This document shows, in pieces, positions 47,130-59,337 of a DNA stretch of 64,000 bases; the stretch's first letter is position 1; every line of letters starts with the position of its first letter. Under the pieces are notes generated by a model. That model did not search any database and was not told the origin of the DNA. It saw only the letters and a list, made by a program, of their open reading frames with translations. Source of the DNA: Aedes albopictus (lineage: Eukaryota; Arthropoda; Insecta; Diptera; Culicidae); assembly GCF_035046485.1 (NCBI RefSeq), contig NC_085138.1, forward strand, positions 44,861,464 through 44,925,463, written 5' to 3'. Made by a program: the position numbers and the translations under genes.

Positions 47130-49060
47130 ATTTCTGTTGTTCAATATCAGAAAATACTGCGGTTTAGAAGAGTTTCTGGAAGATAACATAATGTATACAG
47201 CAGGAGATCATACGTTTTTGCCTTTCTCGTGCACCAAGGGGTACCGAAAGGCTGTATGTTCACTCCAAAAACGAAAATTGGATAGAGCCCCCGAAGAGGT
47301 CAAGTCTTATATACTAATAAACTCAGCTCGACGAGTTGAGAAGATGTCTGTCTGTATGTATGTGTGTGTATGTGTACAAAAAGGTCATTTCATTTTTAGA
47401 TAGTAAATATGACCCGATTTCAACGACCGATGGTTCATTCAACGGGGTATATTGTCCCATTGTTTCCTATTGAAAATGGTTCAGATCGGTCAAACCAATG
47501 CATGCGACCCATCAAACCACGGCATTTTCGATTATCTGATGAACGGTAAGCAGGAAAATAATCGCATACTATATCTGAACCGGTAGTGTTCCGGAACCGA
47601 TTCCGGGTGTCCCGCCGGAAGTGGCCAAATAAAAAAATCAACCAAACCCATGCCTGCGACACATCAAATCGCCGCTTTTTCTATAACCTGATGAACAGTA
47701 AGCAGGAAAATAGTTTCAGACCATATCTGAACTGGTAGCATTCCGAAACAGGTTCCGGGTGTCCCGCCGGAAGTGGCCAAATTTAAAAGTGAACCAAACT
47801 CATAATGTGTCGCATCATTAAATTGCCGCTTTTTCTATAACATGATGAATGGTAAACAGAAAAATAGTCTCAGTCCGTATTTAAACCGGTAGCATTTTGG
47901 AACCTGTTCCGGGTATCCCACCAGAAGTGAACCAGAACATAACCATAACCAGAACATAAAAGTGAACCATCCATGAAGCCATGCATGCGACACATCCAAC
48001 CGCCGCTTTTTCTATGACCAGACCAGATGAACGGTTAACAGGAAAATAGTTTCACTGAACCGGTAGCATTCCGGGACCGGCTCCGGGTGTCCCACCGGAA
48101 GCGACCAAATATAAAAGTGAACCAAACTTATACATGCGACACATCAAAACGTGGCCTTTTCAATAACCTAATTGTGCGGGTAACAAGAAAATTTACTAAG
48201 TCCACATTAGAAACTACTTGTACACCTGTCTCGCGGAATGTAGCCTTACCAGAACCAAACCAATATTCGCAACACATCAAATGACTTGTTAGGTATCCTG
48301 ATGAACGAAGAAAAAATATCTTAGATCATAATTAGGAAAACTAGTAGTGTCCAGGAATCGGTTCCGGGTGTTCCTCCGGAAGTGGTCAAATATAGAAGGA
48401 AATCGAGCCCAATGCATGCGACACATCAAATCGCGCCTTTTTTTTTTTGATAACCTGACGAACGGTTTTCAAAAAAAATCGCCTATGATTACGTTAGAGA
48501 CCACCGGTAGTGTTCCACAGCTGGTTCCGGGTGTCCCGCCGGAATTGGTCAAATGTAAAAATGAACTAGGTTTAGGGTGTCCCTCCGAATATGAACAAAT
48601 ATAAAAGTGAACCAAACCCATGCTTGCAGTACATCAAATCGTTTTTTTTTTGTCAGTAACCTGATGCATGGATTAAAAGAAAATTGGCACAGTCCACAGT
48701 CCAGTTACTACCGGTAGCTTGACCGGTAGTATTACTAGTTTCAGGTAATCTGATGACAGTTAGCATTTACCAAAGCTCAGACCACACTACCGATAGTGTT
48801 CCGGAATCATTTCCGGGTGTCCCGTCTAAAGTGGCTTAATATAAAGTATACCAAACTCATGCATGGGACACCTCAAATCGTGACAATTCGATAACTAATG
48901 AACGACGGTTACCAAGAAAATAGGCTCAGACTACGTAAGAGACTACCGGTGGTGTTGCAGAAGCAGCGCTAGGTGCTTCAGTGTATTTACAAAAGTGAAC
49001 AAAATCAATGCAAGCGATAGATACGTGTAAGAGAACCAAAAACCTTAAAAAATACTAAAG
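47130..49060 (+). repeat. Diverged tandem family with unit of about 155-165 bp
   Basis: The word GGTTCCGGGTGTCCCGCCGG with GAAGTGGCCAAAT recurs near 47597, 47752, 47906, 48081, 48359, 48524 and 48805. Between copies lie CATGCRTGCGACACATCAAA, CCGCTTTTTCTATAACCTGATGAA and GGTAGCATTCCG words. It is preceded by a conserved leader (47220-47400) with TTTCTCGTGCACCAAGGGGT and a TGTCTGTCTGTATGTATG simple run. The layout is typical of mosquito satellite-like dispersed repeats. No coding capacity. Confidence 0.85.
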
Positions 49061-49289
49061 CGATTTTATCAAATCACACCATTTTAGATTCCTGAGATGT
49101 TCACATACAATAGGATGAGTCAACGTTGTACGGAAAAATTAAAATTTTAGCGCGTCAGCCCCGAACATTTTTTTAGACCTCCTTTTGCGTCCAAAATTAC
49201 TGCGCAAAATTTTAATGCGACTGGAGGTGGTACAGTCCCAGATCGCTGTTCTGAGAATTTCCTCCTTCTCGTCCGTTACCAAAGCAAAG
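49061..49289. other. No recognised feature
   Basis: Short unclassified stretch between two arrays. Confidence 0.4.
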
Positions 49290-49835
49290 AGCTTTGGAAC
49301 TGATCACTGACTCTGAGGACCCCAGTAACGCACCTGAGACTCATCAAACCCACCGAAAACGCAACTGTAACGCCTCCAAAATACGTCAAAAATCCTCTGA
49401 ACTCCCTACTCCGAAAATCAATGTCCCAAATTCACACACTTCAAGTTACACGCATGACTCTTTCGCAGTTCTCGGAACCACTGGAACTGTAATGCGGAAC
49501 TGTCATTTCATACTACCATCCCCTGGAACACCTCTGAGACCCCCTGAAGCACCCCAACAGCCCCTTGGAACTCCTGAGATGCCATTGAGGCCCCCTGACA
49601 TGACCCTGAAAACCTCTTGAACTCCCCTAGAAACCCCAGAGGCCCTCTGGAACGCCCCTGAGACCATCTGAAGCGCCTGGACCTGGACCTGGAACCCCTT
49701 GAGACCCCCGGAGAGGATCCTGATCCTGAAACACCCTTAAACGCCCCTGGTAACCCCTGAAACGCTTCTGTGACCTCCCTTTGTGCCCCCCCTATAAACG
49801 CCCCCTGATCGCCGCCACAGGCTATTAATCCAAAA
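49290..49835 (-). repeat. CTGAGACCCCCTGAAGC-type array with defined end
   Basis: C-rich degenerate words (CCTGAGACC, CTGAAACGCCCC) end at CCCCCTATAAACGCCCCCTG followed by CGCCGCCAC. A matching terminal module occurs at 58017-58055 and, inverted, near 61470-61510, so this array type has a conserved edge. Confidence 0.7.
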
Positions 49836-51750
49836 ATTAGACCTCAATGATACTGTGATATTATTGCGGTAACATAAAGTTAAATGCTTTAATAGCTAGA
49901 GTCAATCATTTCTTTTATCAAATGTATGCCGAAACAATTCCACTCATGAAAGCTCATGAAAGTAGATGTTCTTGAGTTGACATTTAGTTTGAATTTTTCT
50001 ACACTTTACCTAATCAACAACTTTGCTGAAGACACCAAAATTCTATGTGGTCAGGATCTTCATGTATATGTGCTCAAATACTTTATACTTACATGCTCAC
50101 TAGCGCCACCTGTATAAAAAATTTCGTATTAAACGGTCCAGCTTCTTTGCCAACCCAACAACTTTGCTGAAGACACCGATCTTCTAATAAGTCAGGATCA
50201 GTCTTCAAAAAATCTCACTCTAAGAGCTGCTGAGATGCAAAACCACAGGAGCATGATCGGTTCGACGCGCTTATTTCGTTTCAATCCAGGCATGCATTGA
50301 ATCTTGCCTGATGTATGGGATGATTGAATCCCATGATTCAATCCTTGATTGATTCCCACAGCAGTAAAAATGAATCACGTTGCCATAGGAATTTCGTTTA
50401 GTGTTGAAGGAAAATTGGTTTTTGACAGATTTCACGGGAAGCAAGTTGCTTCCATGATTATGTCATGGAAATGTTCTCTGTATTCTGATTGAAGAGTACG
50501 AGTTCCAGCACGGAGAGTTTGCCAACAAAACCACCCAAAGCAATCAATTCGAGGCCACAGAAAGTCGAGTTCTTGTCTGATAGAATCCTATCGGTTTTTA
50601 CTAATTCTGGCTTCACGCAGACCCTTTCTTGCTTCCTTTCCACTTATGGTTTGCTCGCAGGGCTCTTGCCAAGGCCTGACATCAACTCACATTACCTAGA
50701 GAGCTTCGCGGAAGACACAAGCTCTGCGCTGGTATTTCCTGTAAAGACAGTGCCAAATAGTTTGGCGCAACGCTATTCTCCGCTTTTGCCGAGCGCCCAG
50801 GAGTTTTCCTGAGCTTTACCCCCATTTTATCACAAACTCTTTAATAAAAAAAACACGGGGTAACAGTTCACACATTTAAGCTGATAGAAAAGATGGTTAT
50901 CTGCTTGGTTATCTGTTAGGTTGTGTTCAGAATCTTCCGTGAAAATCCTCCCACTCAAATTGAAATAAATACGATTGAAGTGCAAATTTGTCTTCATTAA
51001 CCTTCATTTCGCATTACTTTGGCAGCAGCTCCGTAGTGCACGGTTTGGGTAAAAAATGACCCTAATGCCAAAGGAGAGTTAACTGGTTCTGGTTGTATAC
51101 GACATGCATTGTTAACATTAAGCTTTTCAATTGAAGCCATTGCAGCAGTGTATGAATGGTACACCCGAAAAAAGCAACTTTTTTATTCAAAAATATATAC
51201 TGTCAGATCCTAATCAACCACCTTTCAGTGCACTTGAACGTAGGGATTCAATCTTGGGATTCAATCCCATGAGCAAATCCCGCACGCTGGGATTGGAAAA
51301 AATCATGATCCTAAACGATCCTGGTATTCGGGATAATTTCAATGCATGCTTGTTTGAATCATGGAGTAGAAGGATGCTCTTGAAAGACTGGTCAGGATCA
51401 TGAGATACAGAAGAACAAATTGCGGGTCCAAATGGACCCCAGGTTTCCGAAATGGACCATAATTTAAGGTTTCCTGTAAGAGGGTTAACTTTGAGCAGTT
51501 CGTTCTCAGCCGCCTGTGAACCGATTTTCAAATTTTCTTTCAGGGATCTGTTACCCAACGTTTCTACTTTTATTTTATGCAAAATTCATGTTTTTAGGAA
51601 TGCTCATTTTTCCTCCAAAATAGCGTGAGTAAGGAACGTTTTTTAAAAATTTAATATTTTTTTTGTTTGCATGTTAAATTTTGACTGCAAAACGTGTTTT
51701 CTGCTAATAAGGCATACTGCAGAGGTAATACAAAATGTTCGCAACTATCT
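49836..51750. other. Mixed low-repeat DNA with a CTTCAGCAAAGTT remnant
   Basis: 50015-50190 holds two AACTTTGCTGAAGACACC words and CACTAGCGCCACC, related to the foldback units at 32760-33722. 50270-50345 has several short inverted ATTCAATCC/GGATTGAAT words. A plus-strand frame at 50489-50812 (from ATGAAGAGTACG, 107 codons) and overlapping minus-strand frames have no recognised domain; a decayed transposon is as likely as a gene. Nothing else supported. Confidence 0.4.
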
Positions 51751-51829
51751 TGAACATCCCTAGCTACGATCAATTGTAGCGCTCGATTAACAAGTGCTCC
51801 AGTGCTCTTATTGCCAAGCATCCTAGAGG

Positions 51830-53560
51830 GTTGGAGTCTTCGGAAAAGTTGTCAAGAATGTTTGGTGCTACACTTTTATGTCTTCGATTTTGATCTAGAT
51901 CTGCTGAAACTGATCTAGATAAGTTTTAGCTTTCAATACGATGCCCTAGTGTTCTCGATATGCATCCTAGAGGGTAGGAATATTCGACAAAAATCTTTGG
52001 ACTGGCCAGTACTACATTCTTACGTCTTCAGTTTTGATCCAGGTCTGCTGAAACTGATCTAGATGAGATTTATTTTTCAACATAATGCTTTGTCTTATCA
52101 TATGTTCTCGATATGCATCCTAGAAGGTTGGAGTCTTCGGCAAAGTGTTTCGAATTGACTGGTACTACATTTTTACATCATCGGTTTTGATCTGGAGTTG
52201 CTAAAACTGAACTAGATAAGTTTTAACTACACAGTTCGAAAAAAGAGTGTAAAATTCTGTGGCATATGATGCACATGTTTGGAGCGTGGGATATCACAGA
52301 AGTTTACATGTCATATCATGTAAAAGTCATTACATATCATGTACACTTCCATTATATGTCATGTAATTCCGCATGACTCTGAATTTTTACATGACATACA
52401 ACACAAATTTACATGATATATCATGTAAACCATCATAACTCTAAGTTCACGTGACTAAAATGAAGTTTACATGACGTGTAAATCTCATTATTTTTACCTG
52501 TGTATGCTCTAGTGTTGGAGTCTTCGGCAAAGTGCTTCGAATTGATTGGTACTACATTTTTACGTATTCGGCTTTGAACTAGATCTGCTAAAACTGATCT
52601 AGATAAGTTTTGTCTTTCAATACGATGCTCTAGTATTCTCGATATGCATCCTAGAGTGTAGGAATCTTCTACAAAGAGCTTTGGATTGGATGGTACTACA
52701 TTCTTACGTATTCAGTTTTAATCTAGCTCTGCTGAAACTGATCTAGATAAGTTTTATCTTTCAATTTAATGCTTTATCTTTTCATATGTTCTCGATATGC
52801 ATCCAAGAAGGTTGGGGTCCTCGGCAAAGTGTTTCGAATTGACAAGTACTACATTTTTACGTCTTCGGTTTTGATCTGGAGTTGCAAAAACTGATCTAGA
52901 TAAGTTTTGTCTTTCAATACGATGCCCTAGTGTTCTCGATATGCATCCTAGAGAGTAGGAATCTTCTACAAAGTGCTTTAGATTGGATGGCACTACATTC
53001 TTACGTATTCAGTTTTGATCTAGCTCTGCTGAAACTGATCTATATGTTTCGAAATAACGCTTTATCTTATCATATGTTCTTGATATGCACCTTAGAGAGT
53101 TGGAGTCTTCGGCAAAGTGTTTCGAATTGTCTCGTACTATATTTTTACGTCCACGGTTTTGATCTAGATTTGCTAAAATGATCTAGATAAATTCTGTCTT
53201 TCAATACAACGCTCTAGTGTTCTTAGCATGCGCCCTAGAGGATTATAGTCTTCGGAAAAGTGCTTTGGATTGGTTGGTACTACATTCTTATGTCATCGGT
53301 TTTGATCTAGATTTGCTAAAACTGATCTAGATATGTTTTGTCTTTCAATACGACGCTCTAGTGTTGTCGATATGCATCTTAGACTGTTGGAGTCTTCGGC
53401 AAAGTGTTTTAGGTTGACAGTTGCTATATGTTACATCTTCGGTTTTGGTAGAGATCTGTTGTAACTGATCTAGAGCATTTTTTTTTCTTTCTACATACCT
53501 CTCCAGAGCTCTAGATATGCATCTTGTTGGAAGGGAGTCCTTGCTAAAGTGTTTCGTATT
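51830..53560 (+). repeat. Tandem array, unit about 145-155 bp, CTTCGGCAAAGTG core
   Basis: The word TCTCGATATGCATCCTAGA recurs near 51955, 52109, 52637, 52792, 52936, 53080, 53223, 53362 and 53508. Each is followed by GTTGGAGTCTTCGGCAAAG, then TACTACATTTTTACGTC and TTTTGATCTAGATCTGCTGAAACTG. The one large gap contains the MITE 52230-52502. Units are moderately diverged. No coding capacity. Confidence 0.9.
52230..52502. mobile_element. TA-flanked MITE rich in palindromes, 273 bp
   Basis: Ends CACAG and CTGTG with TA on both sides (52228-52229, 52503-52504). Several TTACATG/CATGTAA words occur inside, including a perfect palindrome around TTACATGATATATCATGTAA near 52411-52432. It interrupts the tandem array. 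Confidence 0.75.
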
Positions 53561-53699
53561 AGTTGTTACTACATTCTTGCTCAAAATTGTACAAACTACA
53601 GCTAACTAGTAAAGGAACTAGCAGTCAAAATTTGAGAATATTAACTGAATTTTATAAAAAGTGGAGATTTTTCCTGGAATCTGGTGGCGATACCCTCTG

Positions 53700-53793
53700 C
53701 CCCTACTAGGAATTTCATGGAGATTACTCCTGCAACCTCGTGGAGATTCCCATCAGAATCTCGTGGAGATTCCCTCTAGAATCTCGTGGAGAT
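53700..53793 (+). repeat. Short repeat of CTCGTGGAGATTCCC words
   Basis: Three imperfect copies of AATCTCGTGGAGATTCCC and relatives between 53727 and 53793. Minor local duplication. Confidence 0.6.
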
Positions 53794-53853
53794 ATGGAAG
53801 CACTTGCAAAGATGGTTTCGGAAAAGTTGTTTTTTGAAAAGGCAAGGGTTTAC

Positions 53854-54095
53854 CACAGACAAACAGACGTAACACTCTGAGAATTCCCATCGAACGCTGA
53901 TTTAATTATCTATTTAAAAAAGTAATAGTTGGCCAACTGTCCACCAGTAGCGCTCGCATCGTTTTAATTCGAGTTTGACGTTTACTCACTACCGCCACCT
54001 AGTTGATGGTTGGCCAAAATCAGTCCTTATAGCATTGGGCGAATATGTTTCCGTGACTATGATTTGAATCGAAGTGTTACGTCTGTTTGTCTGTG
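53854..54095. mobile_element. MITE with 7-bp target duplication, 242 bp
   Basis: A 23-bp perfect terminal inverted repeat beginning CACAGACAAACAGACGTAAC bounds the unit. GGTTTAC flanks it on both sides (53847-53853, 54096-54102). Termini resemble the 336-bp MITE at 32339, and both have 7-bp duplications, so they define one family. The superfamily is left open; seven-base duplications occur in few groups. Confidence 0.9.
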
Positions 54096-54102
54096 GGTTT
54101 AC

Positions 54103-56171
54103 AGTTGATGAATCGTGCCATTCGGTCCTCCCAAAGGAAGTTACTTTCCCACTTCTGTCTCGAATTTACGACCTCCTAACTACGACTGTCAACAGTCCAG
54201 CACCTGTCTGCCAGAACCAAACGAATGACCCAACTATAGCGGAACAGGAATTGATCACGCTCTGTGCCCTTCGAAAAGAAAAAAAAAAGGCTATTGGCTG
54301 TCCCATTTCGCTAATGAAAGCCCCGGCTTATTTATGGCTGATCCAAATCGAAAAGGTTGTCCTCAAGGTTCGCCCTTCCCTATTGGTAGTTGGTAGAACG
54401 CAAGACCACAACGAAAGGTACCAACAGCAACGTCGCGTCGCGTCGCCTCAGTAGAAACTGCCCTCCCAGCAGCGAACGAAGCAATTTCCCTTTTTCCGCT
54501 GTTTTCCACTTTTCCAACGCCGCCGCGCGTTTCGTTTTTCATGTGGTTATAAAACAGAAAGTAACCGGAACGCGCTCTGGGAAGTAATAAATTTCCTATT
54601 CTCTTTGACGCCTTGGATGCACCGGCACGGCAGTGGTTGAAATTGCCAGAAAAGTTGCTGCAGCTGTGATGAGCAACTTTTGATTAGATTTTTTTTTTAT
54701 TTTTTCATAAAAAAATAAAAATTATTTTTTCTACGTAAATTAAAATGTCACAAATGTTATACATATGTGGGAAAGTAAAATTTGTTATTTTTGGGTAAAT
54801 TTACCAAAAAAACTAATTTCTTAAGTTGCTCTTCAAACAATGCAACAATCTTGCAGAACATTAATATGACTATTTTCAAATAACATTTTTTTTTAAATTT
54901 TTTTTTACATTTTTTGTTTTGTTTTTTGTTTATTGTACGTGTGAAATAAAAAGTACAAAAGTTTTTTCTTAACATTTTTACATTTTTCACAATGAAAACG
55001 CCGACAAGTTTTTCAACATTTTGAACCACTGTGATGGAATATACGCTGCAACTTGGGGACCTTGATGGTGACGTTATGACACTGTCTCTGGTCCTCCTGT
55101 GGGAAGAAAATTGCACCAATGATGATGCACTCGCAGGGGAAAGACTTTCATCTGTTGCCGTTCCCGTCGTGCTCGCAAATGTGTGCACTATCTGTGTCTG
55201 CACCGGAAAGTTCCTTTTTGTTTTACAGTTTTATAGATTTTCCTAGATGGGATCCGCCATCCAGTATCTGGACCATACCGGTAAATCATCATCATCATCA
55301 TGATGCTTCTTACCTTGAGTTCCCAGGTTCCTAGGTTGTGGAGTGGACGAGTGGTGATCAAATATTAAAAGGTCTTACCTGAAAGAAGGGAGATGAAGAA
55401 GATTGAATAAGTATGAAGTTAGAAAAAAAAAGTTTCAAGAATGATTCTTTCACTAGGAAAAAGTAAGAAAACACGAGCAGTAAGTGACACCAACGCGCAA
55501 AAGTCCTCGGTTGGCACAATTTTCCCACCACACCTCCGGCCGCCACGTCCCGCTCAATCGACAATCGTTATGGCCTGCCACAAATAAACCTTGTGTGCAC
55601 ACACTAATCTTATTTATTCCCACATGTGTTGACCACCATATAGCAGCTAGCTGAAGTTAGATATATACCTCAAACTCAGCTTCGTAACGATTTCCATGGT
55701 GCACACACTACTGCTGCACAGGCAACAACGACTTTGGCGACACCACACGATATTACTTCTGGGTTACGTCATACGAGAGATTCCAGCGAAATACGACCGA
55801 CCGACTAATTTTCCTCTTTTCTTGTTAGGATGTTGTAGGATAAGAAATGGAACTGGGTCACCACGACCGAACTCAACGAAGAACTCGTTACCCGGGCAAG
55901 GTGAATGTTTACTGGAACAGAATCATCCTCGTGCGATTCAAAGATTCGCTCAGCTTTCACGCTTTTGACAGACCAACAATAGACTATTCATTTGATCATT
56001 CTTGGAATGGAAATCCAATAAGAATGTATAACTTGCATGCAAGCTGTATTTTGTCATGAAGTCAGTGGTTCTTCAACTACAGGTTCAAGATACAGTTTCG
56101 ATGCTTTTCTTATCCAGAAGGAACCATGGAGCGCCTTAGAGTACTACGATCCACCGGAGTCCAAAAGAGTA
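54103..56171. other. Low-repeat segment with uncertain exons
   Basis: Plus-strand frames at 54074-54454, 55031-55246 (ATG, MEYTLQLGDLDGDVM) and 56037-56171 (ATG, MQAVFCHEVSGSSTTG) have mixed composition but no domain I recognise. A good acceptor-like tract, TTTTCCTCTTTTCTTGTTAG, ends at 55830, and a GTGAAT donor-like word follows at 55900. TATAAAA stands at 54548. 54680-54960 is T-rich. (CAT)n lies near 55279-55298. The frame from 56037 runs straight into the left terminus of the large TA element at 56172 and would stop two codons past the joined target site. Confidence 0.3.
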
Positions 56172-56279
56172 CACAGGAGCCTAAATGTATGCACGGGAGT
56201 GCATAAATTAAAATATGCATAAAAAGAGGGAAATTTGTGCATAAATTAAGTTTGGGCTTTAATGAGGGAATAGGGGGCT

Positions 56280-58070
56280 TAGGAGGTTTCCAGAAAGTTC
56301 CCAGATAGCCTAAAAATGGGGGATCCAAGGAGCTTCAGGGGCGTTTCAGGGGGTTGTTTCAGGGGATTTGAGTAGCCTTTTAATGGCGTTCTGTCAGAAT
56401 TGTTGGCGTATTAATGGGATTAAAATTCAGGGGCATTCTGATAGAAATTATTAGGTTCAGGGACGTTTCAAGGGGCTTTAAGGGCTATTTTAGGGACCTC
56501 AGGAGCCGTTAAAAGGAGTTTGAGGGGCGTTTCACGGAATTTCAGAGACATTTCAGAGAATTTAAGTAGGTTTCAGGAACATTTTAAGGGCGTTCCTAGA
56601 GTTTTTGGGGGCGTTTGAAAGCATTTTAAGGGTGTTTTGAGAGGTTTTCAGGTGCGTTTCAGGGGGTTAACGCACCTGAGACATTAAGAAACCCCCGAAA
56701 ACTCGTCCGTAACGCCTCTGAATCCCACTGAAAATGCTCTGAAACATCCTGGAATGCCTCCAAAGTCCCCCTAAAACCCCACGGACCCCATGTAACGCAC
56801 CTGAAACGCTCAGAAACCCTCGAAAACTCCTCCGTAACGCTTCAGTACTGCCTCTGAATCCTACCGAAAATGCTCTGAAACTTCCTGTAATGCCTCCAAA
56901 ATCCACCTGAAACCCCCTCGAACCCCATGTAACGCACCCGAGACCTCAGAAACCCTCGAAAACTCCTCCGTAACACATGCGTAACCCCTCCGAATCCCAC
57001 CGAAAATGCTCAGAAACATCCTGAAATGCCTCCAAAATCCCCCTAAAACTCCCACGGACCCCATGTAACGCACCTGAGACGCTCCGAAACCCCCGAAAAC
57101 TCCTCTGAAACATCCTGTAACGCCTCTAAAGTCCCCTTTGAACCCCCACGGACCTCATGTAACGCACCTGAGACGCTCCGAAAACCCGGAAACTCCTCCG
57201 TAACACCTCTGAACCCCGCCGAAAATGCTCTGAAACTTCCTGAAATGCCTCCAAAATCCCCCTAAAATCCCCACGGACCCAATGTAACGCATCCTAACCC
57301 CCAAAACGCCTGCCTAACGCCTCCGAATCCCTCTAAGACCCACTCGGATCCCATGTAACGCACGTGAGGCCCTCGGAAACCCTCGAAAACGTATTTGTAA
57401 CGTCTCCGAAACCAGAGTGCATAAGGGACACTTCAAAAGGTCTCAGGGGGTTCCAGGGAAAATCCTTGTATCCCACTGAAACCCCTTGAAACGCTCCTGA
57501 GATCTCCTGGGCCCCCTTGAAACGTCCCTGAGATCTTCTTGTAACCCCCTGAAGCTCCATGAATCACCCCTGAGACCCTCTAGAAGTCATGGAATAACCT
57601 GGAATACCTGGAACTACCTGGAACCACTGAGACCATTTGAAGCGTTGCTAAGATCCCCTTGAAACTACCCTGAGAACCCCTGAAGCGCACCGGAGGCCAC
57701 CTGAGACCCCTTGAGAAGACCACTGATACCTCCTCGTAACTCCTCAAACACCCTGTGACTCTCTAAAACGCCCCTGATATCACCTGATACCCCCTAAAAC
57801 CCTCTTGAACGCTCCTGAGACGTCATGCTATTCCTTGAAATCCCCTGGCCCCTGAAACCCCCCTCTTGAAGGTCTCTGAAAACCCCCTGAAATCTGAGAT
57901 TGCCAGATATCCCTCTGAAACCCATTGGGACCCCCTTGAAACGCCCCTGAGATCTCCTAGTATCCACTTGAAACCCCTTGGGATCCCCTGAAGCGCCCCT
58001 GTAACCTCCCTCCTCTCCCCTATAAACGCGCCTGGCCGCCGGTGGTTACCGTCGAAAATCCTCTGAAACT
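56280..58070. repeat. CTGAAACGCCCC-type array with a palindromic orientation switch
   Basis: G-rich orientation (TTTCAGGGGCGTTT) to about 56665, then C-rich. The switch point contains CAGGTGCGTT and its complement AACGCACCTG 10 bp apart. In the C-rich part a longer unit (CCATGTAACGCACCTGAGAC, CTCGAAAACTCCTCCGTAACG, CCGAAAATGCTCTGAAAC, GCCTCCAAAATCCCCC) repeats about every 90-140 bp at 56790-57350. The array ends with the TATAAACGC module before the hAT insertion. Confidence 0.8.
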
Positions 58071-59337
58071 CTCTGCAATAGAGATGGTCGGGTTTCAAAT
58101 TTTACAGACCCGAACCCGACCCGTACCCGAAAAATTTTCAATTTCAAAACCCGGACCCGACCCGTACCCGAGAATTTTTTGTTCCGTCAAACCCGGACCC
58201 GACCCGAACCCGAAAAATTTTCGTCGATCAAACCCGAACCCGACCCGAACCCGAAAAAAAATGCCAATAAACCCGACCGAAACCCGAGTTAAATAATAAT
58301 CATTAAATGTATCGGATAGGGTATTTGTGCCTATCTTAGTCTCATTAAGGATGTGCAACATGAAAAATCACTCACAGCGCAATGTATACGCTTCAAACTT
58401 AATGATACAAACCTTTAACACGCGTGCTCACTTCCACTGTTGATATTACGATGCACTAGAGTGGGATTTACCTTCAATATTTGATTTAATTGCGATCACA
58501 AATCGCGAGCCACTCGCACCTATCTTCAGCACACCGTAAAATTTTCATCTCATCGCGGTCCACCGGGTGACCCCTTATTCATCTCAACAGTATTTACAGC
58601 AAATCCACAACCACTCTCACATTTTCTCATGGTAGAGCATTCTGCACTCACCCACTAACGCACTCCCTTTCCCTAGCAGGTGACGGTTTCATTGTGATTG
58701 TTTTTCTCTCTCGCAAAGGAGAAGTCACAACAATGTGCGGCGCGACGAATCGTCTATGCTCGCTCCCCACGTTTTGCACTCGCATACATTCACAGCTGAT
58801 TGGCAAATCAGTGCTGCCGAACTGGATGATAGTTCGTAAAGCTTGAGCGGTAGCAGCATATTTAGATGAAAACCAAACCAAATATTTTGAAAGAAATGGC
58901 GTTGGAAAATGAAATTATTGATCGATTTGCGTAGAAGTTCGAATACCAAGATGTTAAACCAGGAAACGACCATATCCTGATTGAAAAAACATCGTATTTG
59001 TAGTGACCAAATCTCATTCAATTAACTACTTGTTTCTTGATGTCTGGCACCGCTGTGATGCTTGCTTTGGCACTTCGGCAGAGATGTGCGCCGCGGTTAA
59101 AACATCATTTTTGGTCGTCGGTGGCGGCGGCGTTAAAAATGAGAATTCAATATTTCGCTCTTTTACATCTCATATAGCGAAACATTTTAACAAACTATAC
59201 TTTGCATATGAGAATGTAAATACACTAAAACCTCAATTTATGCATGTTATTTTAATGCACTTTTTAATTTATGCACCTTTTTTATGACCTGCATAAATTA
59301 AGGGAAAGCTACTCAGAACCAATATTGTGCATAAGAA

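Noticed and set aside
54540..54600. TATAAAA at 54548 as a core promoter
   Set aside because: No initiator or downstream exon could be tied to it; the word is common in AT-rich DNA.
54757..55203. 148-codon minus-strand frame
   Set aside because: Half is a lysine/phenylalanine-rich translation of T-rich DNA; the serine/threonine-rich start is not recognised and the plus strand is open over the same bases.
58086..58285. Telomere-like CCCGAACCC repeats
   Set aside because: They are confined to the subterminal zones of a hAT element with a perfect target duplication, so they are more likely transposase sites than telomeric DNA.
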